Source: Steroidobacteraceae bacterium (GTDB lineage Bacteria > Pseudomonadota > Gammaproteobacteria > Steroidobacterales > Steroidobacteraceae). Taken from it: DNA of 13,812 bases. Location of the stretch: NCBI GenBank assembly GCA_013044085.1, contig JABEVI010000245.1, positions 1 to 13,812 on the forward strand, read 5' to 3'. Every line of letters begins with the position of its first letter. Position 1 is the first letter of the stretch. The notes under the pieces were generated by a model. That model was not told where the DNA came from, searched no databases, and saw only the letters and a list, made by a program, of their open reading frames with translations. This document shows positions 6,547 through 13,559 of this stretch, piece by piece. A program made the translations under genes and the position numbers.

Positions 6547-9012
6547 TCAGGACGGGCATCCCGGCGAAACCGCGGCGGTCGTCGCGGCCCCGCGCAGTAT
6601 CGCTTGCGCCTCATGTTCCACGTGCAGCCCGTAGGCGGTCCTGACCGGCTTTGCGAGTATGCGCACCGCTCGCACGGCATAGGGACGCGCAGCGGCATAG
6701 CATTTCTCTCCGACCAAGGCCTCGGCGAGCGCCATTTGGCCGAGCCCGAACATCCGCGATCCGGGCGCGAGTCGACTGCGCAGACTTTTGAGAAATTCCT
6801 CCGCCAACGGCTGCGCGTCGCGATAGCGTCCAACCGCCGAATAGGCGCGCGACAGGTAGTAAAGAATCTCAACCTGGTCGGACTTGTCCCCGAGGGCGCG
6901 CCGCCAGGTCGGCAATGTTCCCTCGAGCAGTTTGACCGCGTCGGCCGCCCGTCCCGCGCGGATCAACGCGTCCCCCCAATAGGGAACTTCGTTCAGGGCC
7001 TGTGCGCTCGCCGGCCCCTGGCATTGCACATAACCGTCATAGGCCTCGCGAAACAACGGCAGACTTTCGGTGATGTGTCCGCTCTGGTTGTCGATCCAGG
7101 CGAGCCAACCATCCACATTGGCGCGATCGCAGAGTGCCAACGGATCGCCTCGGTAACGCTCCCGCAGCAGCGAAAAGATGCGCGTCGCGGTGACGACATG
7201 TCCCTGCATGCTGGCATCAGACGCGTAATCATGCAGCGCCAGGTCTTGATCGTTCCGCGGCAAATGATCGGCGATGGCCTCGTGCGCGCTCTTTCGCAGC
7301 AGCGCGAGGTTGCCGGGTTTGATGAAGCCGTTGTTATCCTCGTTGAACGCATAATAGACGTCCGTCAGGATGCGCACCCGCGCCGAGACCGGATATGCGT
7401 GGGCGAGGCGGAAGGCCTGCGCCGAGAGGGCGCGTCCGGCCGCCACCTCATTGCGATCGAAATCGATGACCGCGAGATAGATTTCGGCCTCCACCCGGTT
7501 GCCGATCGCCGCACTGCCTTGGGACATCGCCAGCACGTGGTGCAACGTCGCGCGCGCGTCGTCCGTGTCGCCGCTCGCGTACATCGATTCGGCGAGTCCG
7601 AGCATCGCCGTGCGCAGGTCGGCGGGATTTTGGATATAGGCCGGCAGGTTGCGCACCCCGGCGCGCAGGAATTCCGCCACCGTCGCAACCGGCTTCGCGG
7701 TGTAATCGGGGTTCGCCATGCGGAACAGGCGGTGCATGAAGTGCTGCATGCGCACCGCGCGGTCGGCCTCGCGCAGGGCCCGCGCCTGCCCGACCCATGC
7801 CTCCGCGAGGCTCGCACCGGACACGGCCACGACCAGCACCGCGACCACCAGCGCCAGTCGATGGCGGTCGATGAATTTGCGCAGGCGATAGACGCTGGTC
7901 TGCGGACGCGCCTTGATCGGTTGATGCGACAGATAACGCTCGAGATCGTCCCGCAGCGCCTCGGCGGAGCCGTATCGTTCCCGCGGATCATTCCGCAGGC
8001 AGGCATCGAGGATCGTCGACAGATCACCCCGCAGTTCCTGCTGAGCGCGCCGTGCGGCGCGATTCCCCCGCGGGGGGGCGTCCGCCGCCGCCGCGCGCGC
8101 AAGGGATTCAGGCTCGAGGCCGCGAAGCGCTTTCTCCATGCGCACGACGCCCGAGGTATTGCCGAACGGCGCCCGCCCGCAGAGGAGCTTGTACAACGTC
8201 GCGCCAAGCCCGTAGACGTCGCTCGCGGTGCTCACGGGACGATTCAGCAGCTGTTCGGGGCTCGCAAACGCGGGCGTCGCGACCAAGGTGGCCGTGGACT
8301 CGCCGTTGGCCTGGGTCCACTTCGAGGTGCCGAAGTCGAGGAGTTTGACGATACCGCTCTTCGAGACCAGGACGTTCGACGGCTTCAGATCGAGATGCAC
8401 GATCAGGCCGCGGTGTGCGGCGCTCACCGCATCGCACACGGTCAGGAAGAGGCGTACCCGGGATTCGATGTCGAGCTTGCGTTCGTCGCAATAGCGGTCG
8501 ATCGGCAAGCCATCGACGTATTCCATGACGATGTACGGCTGACCGTCCTCGGTCGTCCCGGCGTCGAACAAGCGGGTGATGTTCGGATGGTCGAGCGATG
8601 CGAGCAATCGCTGTTCGCGGTGGAAACGCTCGACGAAGGACGCGTCGACGGCATGCGGCGCCAGCACTTTGAGCGCCGCGCGGACCTTCGTCTCGGCCAG
8701 CACCCGTTCGACGAGATACACGGTGCCGACGCCGCCAGAGCCGAGTTTTTCGATCAAGCGGTAAGGGCCGATCGAGACCGGCGAGAACCCCGCCGCTTCG
8801 CCGGCCGATGCATCCGGCGTCGCGAACGCAGGATCAGGGGTTACGCTCTCGGCCGAGCGCAGTAACGCACGCACCCGTTCGCGCAAAGCGACATCCGCGA
8901 CTTCGTTTGCAAGCACCGCTTCGATCGCCGTGGCGTCGAGGCCGTCGCAACGATGAAAGAGCCGCTGCAACTCAGCCCAATGCGAGGCGTCATCCGATGC
9001 GTGCTTGTCCAT
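6547..9012 (-). CDS. Membrane-anchored serine/threonine protein kinase with TPR-like C-terminus
   Basis: Predicted product of 821 residues. The first 80 or so are helical and acidic, of the kind seen in ECF-linked kinases. The Pkn2/PknB-type kinase domain spans about 84-360: glycine loop GSGGVG (91-96), Lys115 in AALKVL, alpha-C Glu133, catalytic loop HLDLKPSN (206-213, Asp208), DFG 226-228 and ASPEQ in place of APE. The catalytic loop has Leu207 where most kinases have Arg (non-RD). A single membrane helix lies at about 386-405 (LALVVAVLVVAVSGASL). The remaining 410 residues hold TPR-like helical pairs (for example AMLGLAESMYASGDTDDARA, and YYLSRAYSAVGRYRDAQPL). If the kinase is cytoplasmic, the TPR part faces the periplasm and may sense a signal. 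ATG 9012 follows the sigma gene by 29 bases in the same direction, so the two are almost certainly an operon; the kinase probably phosphorylates that sigma factor (inference from ECF43 biology). Confidence 0.93.
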   Translation of the reverse strand: MDKHASDDASHWAELQRLFHRCDGLDATAIEAVLANEVADVALRERVRALLRSAESVTPDPAFATPDASAGEAAGFSPVSIGPYRLIEKLGSGGVGTVYLVERVLAETKVRAALKVLAPHAVDASFVERFHREQRLLASLDHPNITRLFDAGTTEDGQPYIVMEYVDGLPIDRYCDERKLDIESRVRLFLTVCDAVSAAHRGLIVHLDLKPSNVLVSKSGIVKLLDFGTSKWTQANGESTATLVATPAFASPEQLLNRPVSTASDVYGLGATLYKLLCGRAPFGNTSGVVRMEKALRGLEPESLARAAAADAPPRGNRAARRAQQELRGDLSTILDACLRNDPRERYGSAEALRDDLERYLSHQPIKARPQTSVYRLRKFIDRHRLALVVAVLVVAVSGASLAEAWVGQARALREADRAVRMQHFMHRLFRMANPDYTAKPVATVAEFLRAGVRNLPAYIQNPADLRTAMLGLAESMYASGDTDDARATLHHVLAMSQGSAAIGNRVEAEIYLAVIDFDRNEVAAGRALSAQAFRLAHAYPVSARVRILTDVYYAFNEDNNGFIKPGNLALLRKSAHEAIADHLPRNDQDLALHDYASDASMQGHVVTATRIFSLLRERYRGDPLALCDRANVDGWLAWIDNQSGHITESLPLFREAYDGYVQCQGPASAQALNEVPYWGDALIRAGRAADAVKLLEGTLPTWRRALGDKSDQVEILYYLSRAYSAVGRYRDAQPLAEEFLKSLRSRLAPGSRMFGLGQMALAEALVGEKCYAAARPYAVRAVRILAKPVRTAYGLHVEHEAQAILRGAATTAAVSPGCPS

Positions 9013-9041
9013 AAGAGTCCGTCAATCGCCCGCGCAACACC

Positions 9042-9695
9042 TCACCCGGCCGGCGCCCCGCCTGCCAGTCGCTCGATCAACCAGGCACGCGCGAATCGCA
9101 AGTCGCGGTCCACGGTCGCCTTGGACATGTTGAGCAGATCGGCGGTCTCCTCCGCGGTCGCCCCCAAAAACAACCGCAACTCCACCATGCGGGTCTTGCG
9201 CGCGTCGATCAGCTCGAGTTCTTCCAATGCCCGGTCGATGTCCAGCACATCCGCGGAGGGGCCGACGCTCGTGCCAGCAAGTTCCGGATCGAGCGGAATG
9301 CGAATGCCGCCGTCGCGCTTGTCGCGCCGCTCAGCGCGGGCGGCGTCGACGAGGATGCGGCGCATCAGCACCGATCCGAGGCTGAAGAAATGCTCGCGAT
9401 CGTTGAACTGCAGTCGCCGCTGTTCGGCGAGCTTGAGGAACAATTCATTGACGACGCCGGTCGGCTGCAACAAGTTCGATGCCGACTCACCGCGGAAGAG
9501 CGCTCCGGCGATGTGCCTCAGGCGCGGGTAGACAAGACTGAAAAGCGGGTCGAGGGCACCCGCATCGCCATCACTCCAGCGCCGCAGCAACAAGGTGACA
9601 TCGCCATCTGAACTCACAAAGCCGTGCACCGAGCTTCGTTGCCCGGCTCCTCGGCGGCGCGCAATGCAATGTCCGGCGGCAGTGACATCGTCCAA
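9042..9695 (-). CDS. ECF sigma factor, TIGR02999 / ECF43 type
   Basis: The protein matches the TIGR02999 ECF family: DVTLLLRRWSDGDAGALDPL, LFSLVYPRLRHIA, the signature LLQPTGVVNELFLKL, then REHFFSLGSVLMRRILVDAA and the region 4 helix-turn-helix (ELRLFLGATAEETADLL, NMSKATVDRDLRFARAWL). It recruits RNA polymerase to target promoters. Counting from the upstream TTG, Thr79 sits in LLQPTG within region 2.2, where ordinary ECF factors carry acidic residues that contact RNA polymerase. In the ECF43 member EcfP of Vibrio parahaemolyticus, phosphorylation of a region 2.2 Thr by the linked kinase PknT supplies this charge. The same logic probably applies here. The start is uncertain: TTG 9695 is the longest frame, but in-frame GTG codons at 9629 and 9617 give the family's usual N-terminus, and none has a strong ribosome site. 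It is the first gene of the operon with the kinase. Confidence 0.92.
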   Translation of the reverse strand: MDDVTAAGHCIARRRGAGQRSSVHGFVSSDGDVTLLLRRWSDGDAGALDPLFSLVYPRLRHIAGALFRGESASNLLQPTGVVNELFLKLAEQRRLQFNDREHFFSLGSVLMRRILVDAARAERRDKRDGGIRIPLDPELAGTSVGPSADVLDIDRALEELELIDARKTRMVELRLFLGATAEETADLLNMSKATVDRDLRFARAWLIERLAGGAPAG

Positions 9696-9758
9696 ATTCT
9701 AACAGCGAGATGTGCCAAAGGCGTGTCGGAATCGAATGCCCATGGTGGCTCCTCGGCG
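9645..9758. repeat. 12-bp direct repeat around the sigma start region
   Basis: GGCTCCTCGGCG occurs at 9645-9656 and again at 9747-9758, 102 bases apart. On the minus strand, the sense of the sigma gene, both copies carry GAGGAG, a Shine-Dalgarno-like sequence. The right copy lies 5 bases before the ATG of a 14-codon open frame (9743-9699, MGIRFRHAFGTSRC). The left copy lies 15-17 bases before GTG 9629. A small duplication or a leader peptide is possible; chance similarity in GC-rich DNA cannot be excluded. Confidence 0.3.
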
Positions 9759-9813
9759 CCGCCGGCAAACGTGGCGGGCAGCCGGTTGGCGGAAATTTAT
9801 TCATACATTTCAA

Positions 9814-9881
9814 CGATATGTCCGCTAACTCAGGGAACTGCGCCGCCCTTCGGCGCGAGTGGATACGACATATCGCCTGAG
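9814..9881. promoter_or_regulatory. Nested inverted repeats with possible pseudoknot between divergent genes
   Basis: CGATATGTC (9814-9822) is perfectly complementary to GACATATCG (9867-9875). Inside lies a strong hairpin, GCGCCG 9840-9845 with CGGCGC 9851-9856 and loop CCCTT, lengthened by ACT/AGT across one bulged G. CTCAGG 9829-9834 can also pair with CCTGAG 9876-9881, and this pairing crosses the outer stem, the geometry of an H-type pseudoknot. The element lies about 70 bases before ATG 9949 and 120 or more before the sigma start. It could be an RNA leader structure of the small membrane gene or a DNA operator. The pairings are seen; the function is inferred. Confidence 0.4.
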
Positions 9882-9935
9882 GCCTCGTGAGGCATTTTCC
9901 TCCGTTGCGACGCCTACCACCATGACGGACCGGAC

Positions 9936-9940
9936 AAGGA
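9936..9940 (+). promoter_or_regulatory. Ribosome binding site for the small membrane protein
   Basis: AAGGA lies 8 bases before ATG 9949, favouring this start over the in-frame ATG 9922, which has no comparable site. Confidence 0.6.
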
Positions 9941-9948
9941 CCCCGCTT

Positions 9949-10239
9949 ATGTTCGAACTATTGAAACTTCTCTTCGACGGCCTCGTCCTGCGCGACACGG
10001 CCCGCAAGGGCCTGCTCAATTGGAAGGTCATGCTCGCCGGCTTCGGTTTCGTCATCTTCCTCTATGGCACCGTGCTGCCGGCCGGACTCCTGTACCAACA
10101 CGACCCGCACTACAAGTGGCTGTTCATCGCCACGGTTTGCGTCGACGCCGTCGTCTTCATTCTCGTCATGTTCTTCGGCGCCCGCCGGTACCTGCGGGCG
10201 ATGACCGCCAGCAAGAAACAGAGCTGCGCATCGCAATAG
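9949..10239 (+). CDS. Small two-helix membrane protein, function unknown
   Basis: Predicted product of 96 residues. After a short amphipathic start (MFELLKLLFDGLVL, then basic residues) there are two membrane segments: VMLAGFGFVIFLYGTVLPAG at about residues 25-44 and WLFIATVCVDAVVFILVMFF at about 56-75, followed by a basic tail (ARRYLRAMTASKK). The positive-inside rule suggests both ends are cytoplasmic. I recognise no family. A second small membrane protein gene follows after 26 bases in the same direction, so they probably form an operon, divergent from the sigma-kinase pair. A target of that sigma factor would fit the layout, but nothing in the protein shows it. Confidence 0.75.
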   Translation: MFELLKLLFDGLVLRDTARKGLLNWKVMLAGFGFVIFLYGTVLPAGLLYQHDPHYKWLFIATVCVDAVVFILVMFFGARRYLRAMTASKKQSCASQ

Positions 10240-10265
10240 CCGCCGAGTTGCGTGAAGTGGCACCC

Positions 10266-10544
10266 ATGATCTGGCTCTTGTTCGTCGGCCTGCAAGTGTT
10301 CATCCTCATCAGTGGTATCCGTCAACAAGAGCATGCCGGCACGTGGAGTTGGTCCCTGTTCGCGTTCGCGGTGGGCTTCATGGCCTTCGAACTCCTCATC
10401 CTGCTCCTGCCGCTGCGGCTCGGCATGGAAGGCAGCCGCTATTTTGCGCCCGTATGGACCGCCGCTTGGATCTTCGCCGCCCTGAACTTCATCTGGTTCA
10501 TCGCCGTTTGCCGCCGCCGCAAGCCCGGGCGCCGCGGCGGCTAG
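10266..10544 (+). CDS. Small three-helix membrane protein, function unknown
   Basis: Predicted product of 92 residues with three hydrophobic segments: IWLLFVGLQVFILISGI at the N-terminus, LFAFAVGFMAFELLILLLPL in the middle, and APVWTAAWIFAALNFIWFIA near the end, then a short basic tail (CRRRKPGRRGG). Start ATG 10266 has GAAGTGG ending 5 bases upstream; an in-frame GTG at 10257 overlaps that site and is less likely. It is downstream of another small membrane protein gene, and the two may form a complex (inference). I recognise no family. The gene ends 4 bases from the converging OpgC-family gene, leaving no room for a terminator between them. Confidence 0.75.
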   Translation: MIWLLFVGLQVFILISGIRQQEHAGTWSWSLFAFAVGFMAFELLILLLPLRLGMEGSRYFAPVWTAAWIFAALNFIWFIAVCRRRKPGRRGG

Positions 10545-10548
10545 TTGA

Positions 10549-11655
10549 TCAACCGCTCCCGCGCGATCGAAGCTGCGCGCGATGCTCCACCAGCCACGCA
10601 AACCCGAACAGCGCCCCGATCACCGCCAAGCCGGCCGCGGTCCGCACGGCGGGCGACCAATCCGACAACAGGATGAGCGTCGTCGCCAGAATGGCGAGTG
10701 GGATGTGGGCGGCGAACACGGCCAGCGAATTGCGGCCGAGCAGCGCCAGGGGTTTGACGAGCCAGGAGGCAGGCCGCGGGCTCCAACTCCACAGCAACAC
10801 CGCCCAGGCGATCGAGTCGATCAGGCGCAGCGGCCCGAGACGCCATTTGCCGGTCCAGAACGCGAAATTCGGCACCGATGCCGGCTGCAGCCCGAAACGG
10901 TGGCGGCACAGGATCCCGATGGCGACGATCGCCAGCGCCGGCCATAGCGGCCAGCGGCGGTGGCGTCGCATGCCGGGCGCGTCGCGTACCAGCGTCGCGC
11001 CGGTGGCGAGACCCAGCACCCAGAGAAACTGCCAGCCAAGCAGGTTGAACGAGCCCAGACGCAGCAAAAGCCACGGCGACAGCGCCTTCACCACGCACGC
11101 GAAGGACAGGAATTGCGCACCCGCCCAGAGGATGGCCGAGCCGCCGAGCACCGCAGTCCAACCGTGGCGGGCCGCAAACCCGAGACACCAGGGCGTCAGG
11201 CAAAGAAAGACGATGTAGAGCGGCAGGATGTCGAAGAGCGGCGGCTGGTGCAACAGCAACGGGATCAGCGCCAGACTCTCGAGCGGCCGCTGCAGGAACT
11301 CGTGGAAATGGTTGGCGAGCGGTGGCACCCATCGGGCAAGTAGCCACGCGACCGCCACTGCCGTGAACACGAGGCCCAAATGCACCGCGTAGATCTGCTT
11401 GACGCGCGCAAAGATTCGCGAGCGCATCACCGCGGCGCCCGATGCGTGCCGCACCTTGCTGAAGACGAAACCAGCGAGGCAGGCGCCGAGAAAAACGAAA
11501 CCCTCGGCCGCGCTCAGGTAGCCGAGCGGTTCGTGCAGCCACCGCGACAGCGGCGTCGGCACGTGTACCCCGGCCATGATGACCAAGAACAACCCACGAA
11601 GCGCGTCGAGGCGCATGTCGCGCGCATTCGCCGAAGCCGGGTTGGAATCTGCCAT
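10549..11655 (-). CDS. OpgC-family integral membrane protein
   Basis: Predicted product of 368 residues with about ten hydrophobic segments across the whole length. The N-terminus after a short polar stretch reads RDMRLDALRGLFLVIMAGVH, then EPLGYLSAAEGFVFLGACLA, the typical opening of OpgC (PF10129) proteins of the acyltransferase-3-like superfamily; PPLFDILPLYIVFLCLTPW further in is also characteristic. OpgC (MdoC) of enterobacteria adds succinyl groups to osmoregulated periplasmic glucans in the inner membrane. Many homologues lie away from opgGH, as here, and their acceptors are unknown. Start ATG 11655 is chosen because homology begins just after it; the frame stays open to 11844, but that part is not protein-like. 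Only a weak AAAGA lies before the ATG. It is divergent from the GH13 gene, so an acceptor glycan linked to alpha-glucan use is conceivable but unproven. Confidence 0.88.
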   Translation of the reverse strand: MADSNPASANARDMRLDALRGLFLVIMAGVHVPTPLSRWLHEPLGYLSAAEGFVFLGACLAGFVFSKVRHASGAAVMRSRIFARVKQIYAVHLGLVFTAVAVAWLLARWVPPLANHFHEFLQRPLESLALIPLLLHQPPLFDILPLYIVFLCLTPWCLGFAARHGWTAVLGGSAILWAGAQFLSFACVVKALSPWLLLRLGSFNLLGWQFLWVLGLATGATLVRDAPGMRRHRRWPLWPALAIVAIGILCRHRFGLQPASVPNFAFWTGKWRLGPLRLIDSIAWAVLLWSWSPRPASWLVKPLALLGRNSLAVFAAHIPLAILATTLILLSDWSPAVRTAAGLAVIGALFGFAWLVEHRAQLRSRGSG

Positions 11656-11933
11656 CGTCTTTATGAGCAAAGCGCCGAGGGCCGCGGACAACGTCCGCTC
11701 GCTGCGCGTCACGATAAACGGCACGGCGCGTGGAAGCAAGCAACGTCCAATGCGCCGTTCACCGGCTATCGCGTGCCTCCCGATCCTGATCGTGGCATAT
11801 GAATACGTATGCATCCGGTATGCGGCGTCGCCCGGGGCTAACATCGAGGCGCAAGCCGGGGACAGCTGGAGCGGATTTCCGGGATCGGCGCGTTACACAG
11901 TCCAATAATCAATTCACGCTGGAGTCCACGACG
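11656..11933. promoter_or_regulatory. Divergent intergenic region with palindrome
   Basis: This 278-base interval separates the OpgC-family gene from the GH13 gene and should hold both promoters. The most striking part is 11795-11812, GCATA and TATGC as inverted arms around a centre that includes the 8-bp palindrome ATACGTAT (11803-11810). Such a site could bind a dimeric repressor. I see no convincing -35/-10 pair and no other gene in the interval. Confidence 0.3.
11921..11924 (+). promoter_or_regulatory. Ribosome binding site of the GH13 gene
   Basis: GGAG lies 9 bases before ATG 11934. It decides the start, because the frame is open for a further 135 bases upstream to 11799 without any protein-like composition. 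Confidence 0.6.
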
Positions 11934-13559
11934 ATGCGCATTCGCTTGGCTTCTTGTCTTATGTTTGTGGTGCTGATGGTGTTGAACCTACCTGCCGTAC
12001 CGGCCGCGTTGGCCAAGTCCCAGGTCACCACCTTATCGTCGACACTGGGCGCCCCCGCCCCTTCCGGCGTGTACTACGAGATCTTCGTACGCTCGTTCTA
12101 CGACAGCAACGGCGATGGTGTCGGCGATCTCAACGGCGTTACCGAGAAACTGCCCTATCTTAAGTCTCTGGGGGTCAGCGGCATCTGGCTGATTCCGATT
12201 TTCCCCTCTCCCAGCTACCACGGCTACGACATCACCAACTATCGGGCGATCAATCCTCAATACGGCACGATGACCGACTTCGAGCGCCTGGTGAAGACCG
12301 CTCACGCGGACGGCATCAAGCTCATCCTGGACATGGTGATAAACCATAGCAGCGACAAGATATCGTGGTTCAAGGCCGCCGCGAATCCGTCAAGCCCCTA
12401 CCACGACTGGTACTACTGGGCGGGACCGCACACCGATCTCGACGTGAAGGACCCGTGGGGCGGGCCGGTATGGCGCACGCTCGGCCAACGGCATTACATG
12501 GGGATTTTCTGCCGCTGCATGCCGGATCTGAATTATCACAATCCCGCCGTGCGCCGCACGATGATCTCGATCGGTCGATTCTGGCTGCGCAAGGGCGTCG
12601 ATGGCTACCGCCTTGACGCGGCCAAGCACATCTTTGACAAGACGCAGAAGGACAACCACAGCCTGACGATCATGCGTGAGAGTGCCGGGTGGTGGAGCGA
12701 ATACCGCCGTGGTATCGACGCCGTCGATCCGCATGCGTACCTGGTCGGCGAGGTATCCGGAAACCACTACCGATACGACGCACCCTTCGTTAAACCACTG
12801 AACGCGGTGTTCGACTTTCCATTGGCTGCACGCCTGCTCAAAAGCGTCAAGAGTGGATATGACGCGCACATAGCCCGCGCCTTGGTGCATATGCAGCATA
12901 TCTATCGCCGGGCCGCCGGGCACTACGTCATGGATGCGCCGTTCTTGAGCAATTTTGACCAACAGCGCGTGATGACCGATCTGCATGGCAACATCGATCG
13001 CATGAAAGTGGCCGCGGCCATGCTGTTGACACTGCCGGGCAACCCTTATGTGTACTACGGCGAGGAAATCGGGATGCGCGGCACCAAGCCGGACCCGCTT
13101 GACCGCGAACCGATGCGCTGGAACGTCAGCCCCGCGGCGCGGGGCGAAACGACCTGGGAGGCGCCGCCGGCAGGATTGCACGAAGATGTCTCGGTCGAGG
13201 CCGAACGCGCTGATTCGGACTCTCTGCTCAACCGCTATCGCGAATTGATCCACTGGCGCATGGACATCGCGCCGCTGCGCGACGGCAGGGCCGGTGTATA
13301 CGCGACGCTCAACCCGGCGCTGACCGCGTGGCGCTTGAGCGATCGCCAAGGTAGCGTGCTGGTGCTGCACAACCTCTCCGGCACACCGCAACGCCTGAGC
13401 TTGCACGGCGTGAATGGCTTGCGTTACCAGACACTGCTGCGCGCGACCAGTGCGCGCACGGCGCTTCACGGCGATGTGCTCAACCTGCCGGCCTACAGCA
13501 GCGCGGTGCTCGAGGGCAGCACGGCCAAGGCGGACATGAACTCAAGGGGAGCACCATGA
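11934..13559 (+). CDS. Exported GH13 alpha-amylase-family glycoside hydrolase
   Basis: Predicted product of 541 residues. Residues 1-27 form a signal peptide (core MFVVLMVLNLPAVPAALA). A GH13 (beta/alpha)8 barrel follows with the conserved regions in order: YYEIFVRSFYDSNGDGVGDL, YHGYDITNYRAI, region I DMVINH (133-138), MPDLN (region V of intermediate type between neopullulanases and oligo-1,6-glucosidases), region II GYRLDAAKH with nucleophile Asp228, region III LVGEVSG with acid/base Glu273, and region IV LSNFDQQR with Asp342. In region IV Phe341 replaces the usual His. A beta-sandwich domain C ends the protein (about 440-535). The enzyme should cleave or transfer alpha-glucosidic bonds in maltodextrins in the periplasm or outside the cell. 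ATG 11934 has GGAG 9 bases upstream and begins the signal peptide. The next gene overlaps by ATGA, indicating translational coupling. Confidence 0.95.
   Translation: MRIRLASCLMFVVLMVLNLPAVPAALAKSQVTTLSSTLGAPAPSGVYYEIFVRSFYDSNGDGVGDLNGVTEKLPYLKSLGVSGIWLIPIFPSPSYHGYDITNYRAINPQYGTMTDFERLVKTAHADGIKLILDMVINHSSDKISWFKAAANPSSPYHDWYYWAGPHTDLDVKDPWGGPVWRTLGQRHYMGIFCRCMPDLNYHNPAVRRTMISIGRFWLRKGVDGYRLDAAKHIFDKTQKDNHSLTIMRESAGWWSEYRRGIDAVDPHAYLVGEVSGNHYRYDAPFVKPLNAVFDFPLAARLLKSVKSGYDAHIARALVHMQHIYRRAAGHYVMDAPFLSNFDQQRVMTDLHGNIDRMKVAAAMLLTLPGNPYVYYGEEIGMRGTKPDPLDREPMRWNVSPAARGETTWEAPPAGLHEDVSVEAERADSDSLLNRYRELIHWRMDIAPLRDGRAGVYATLNPALTAWRLSDRQGSVLVLHNLSGTPQRLSLHGVNGLRYQTLLRATSARTALHGDVLNLPAYSSAVLEGSTAKADMNSRGAP
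13544..13551 (+). promoter_or_regulatory. Ribosome binding site inside the end of the GH13 gene
   Basis: AAGGGGAG lies 4 bases before ATG 13556, within the last codons of the GH13 gene. It supports the coupled start and makes ATG 13556 preferable to, or equivalent with, the adjacent ATG 13559. Confidence 0.7.

Noticed and set aside
6604..8865. Very long plus-strand open frame opposite the kinase gene
   Set aside because: It is Arg/Ala/Gly-rich with no recognisable domain and lies antisense to a kinase with all its motifs. Long antisense frames are expected in GC-rich DNA.
9786..9820. TTGGCG followed by AT-rich sequence as a sigma-70 promoter
   Set aside because: No acceptable -10 hexamer lies at 16-18 bases; the AT-rich stretch may matter but does not fit the consensus.
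11656..11844. N-terminal extension of the OpgC-family protein
   Set aside because: The added 63 residues are basic and lack membrane segments, while family similarity starts directly after ATG 11655.
12390..13469. Minus-strand open frame of 359 codons within the GH13 gene
   Set aside because: It is antisense to the conserved catalytic regions and shows no domain of its own.
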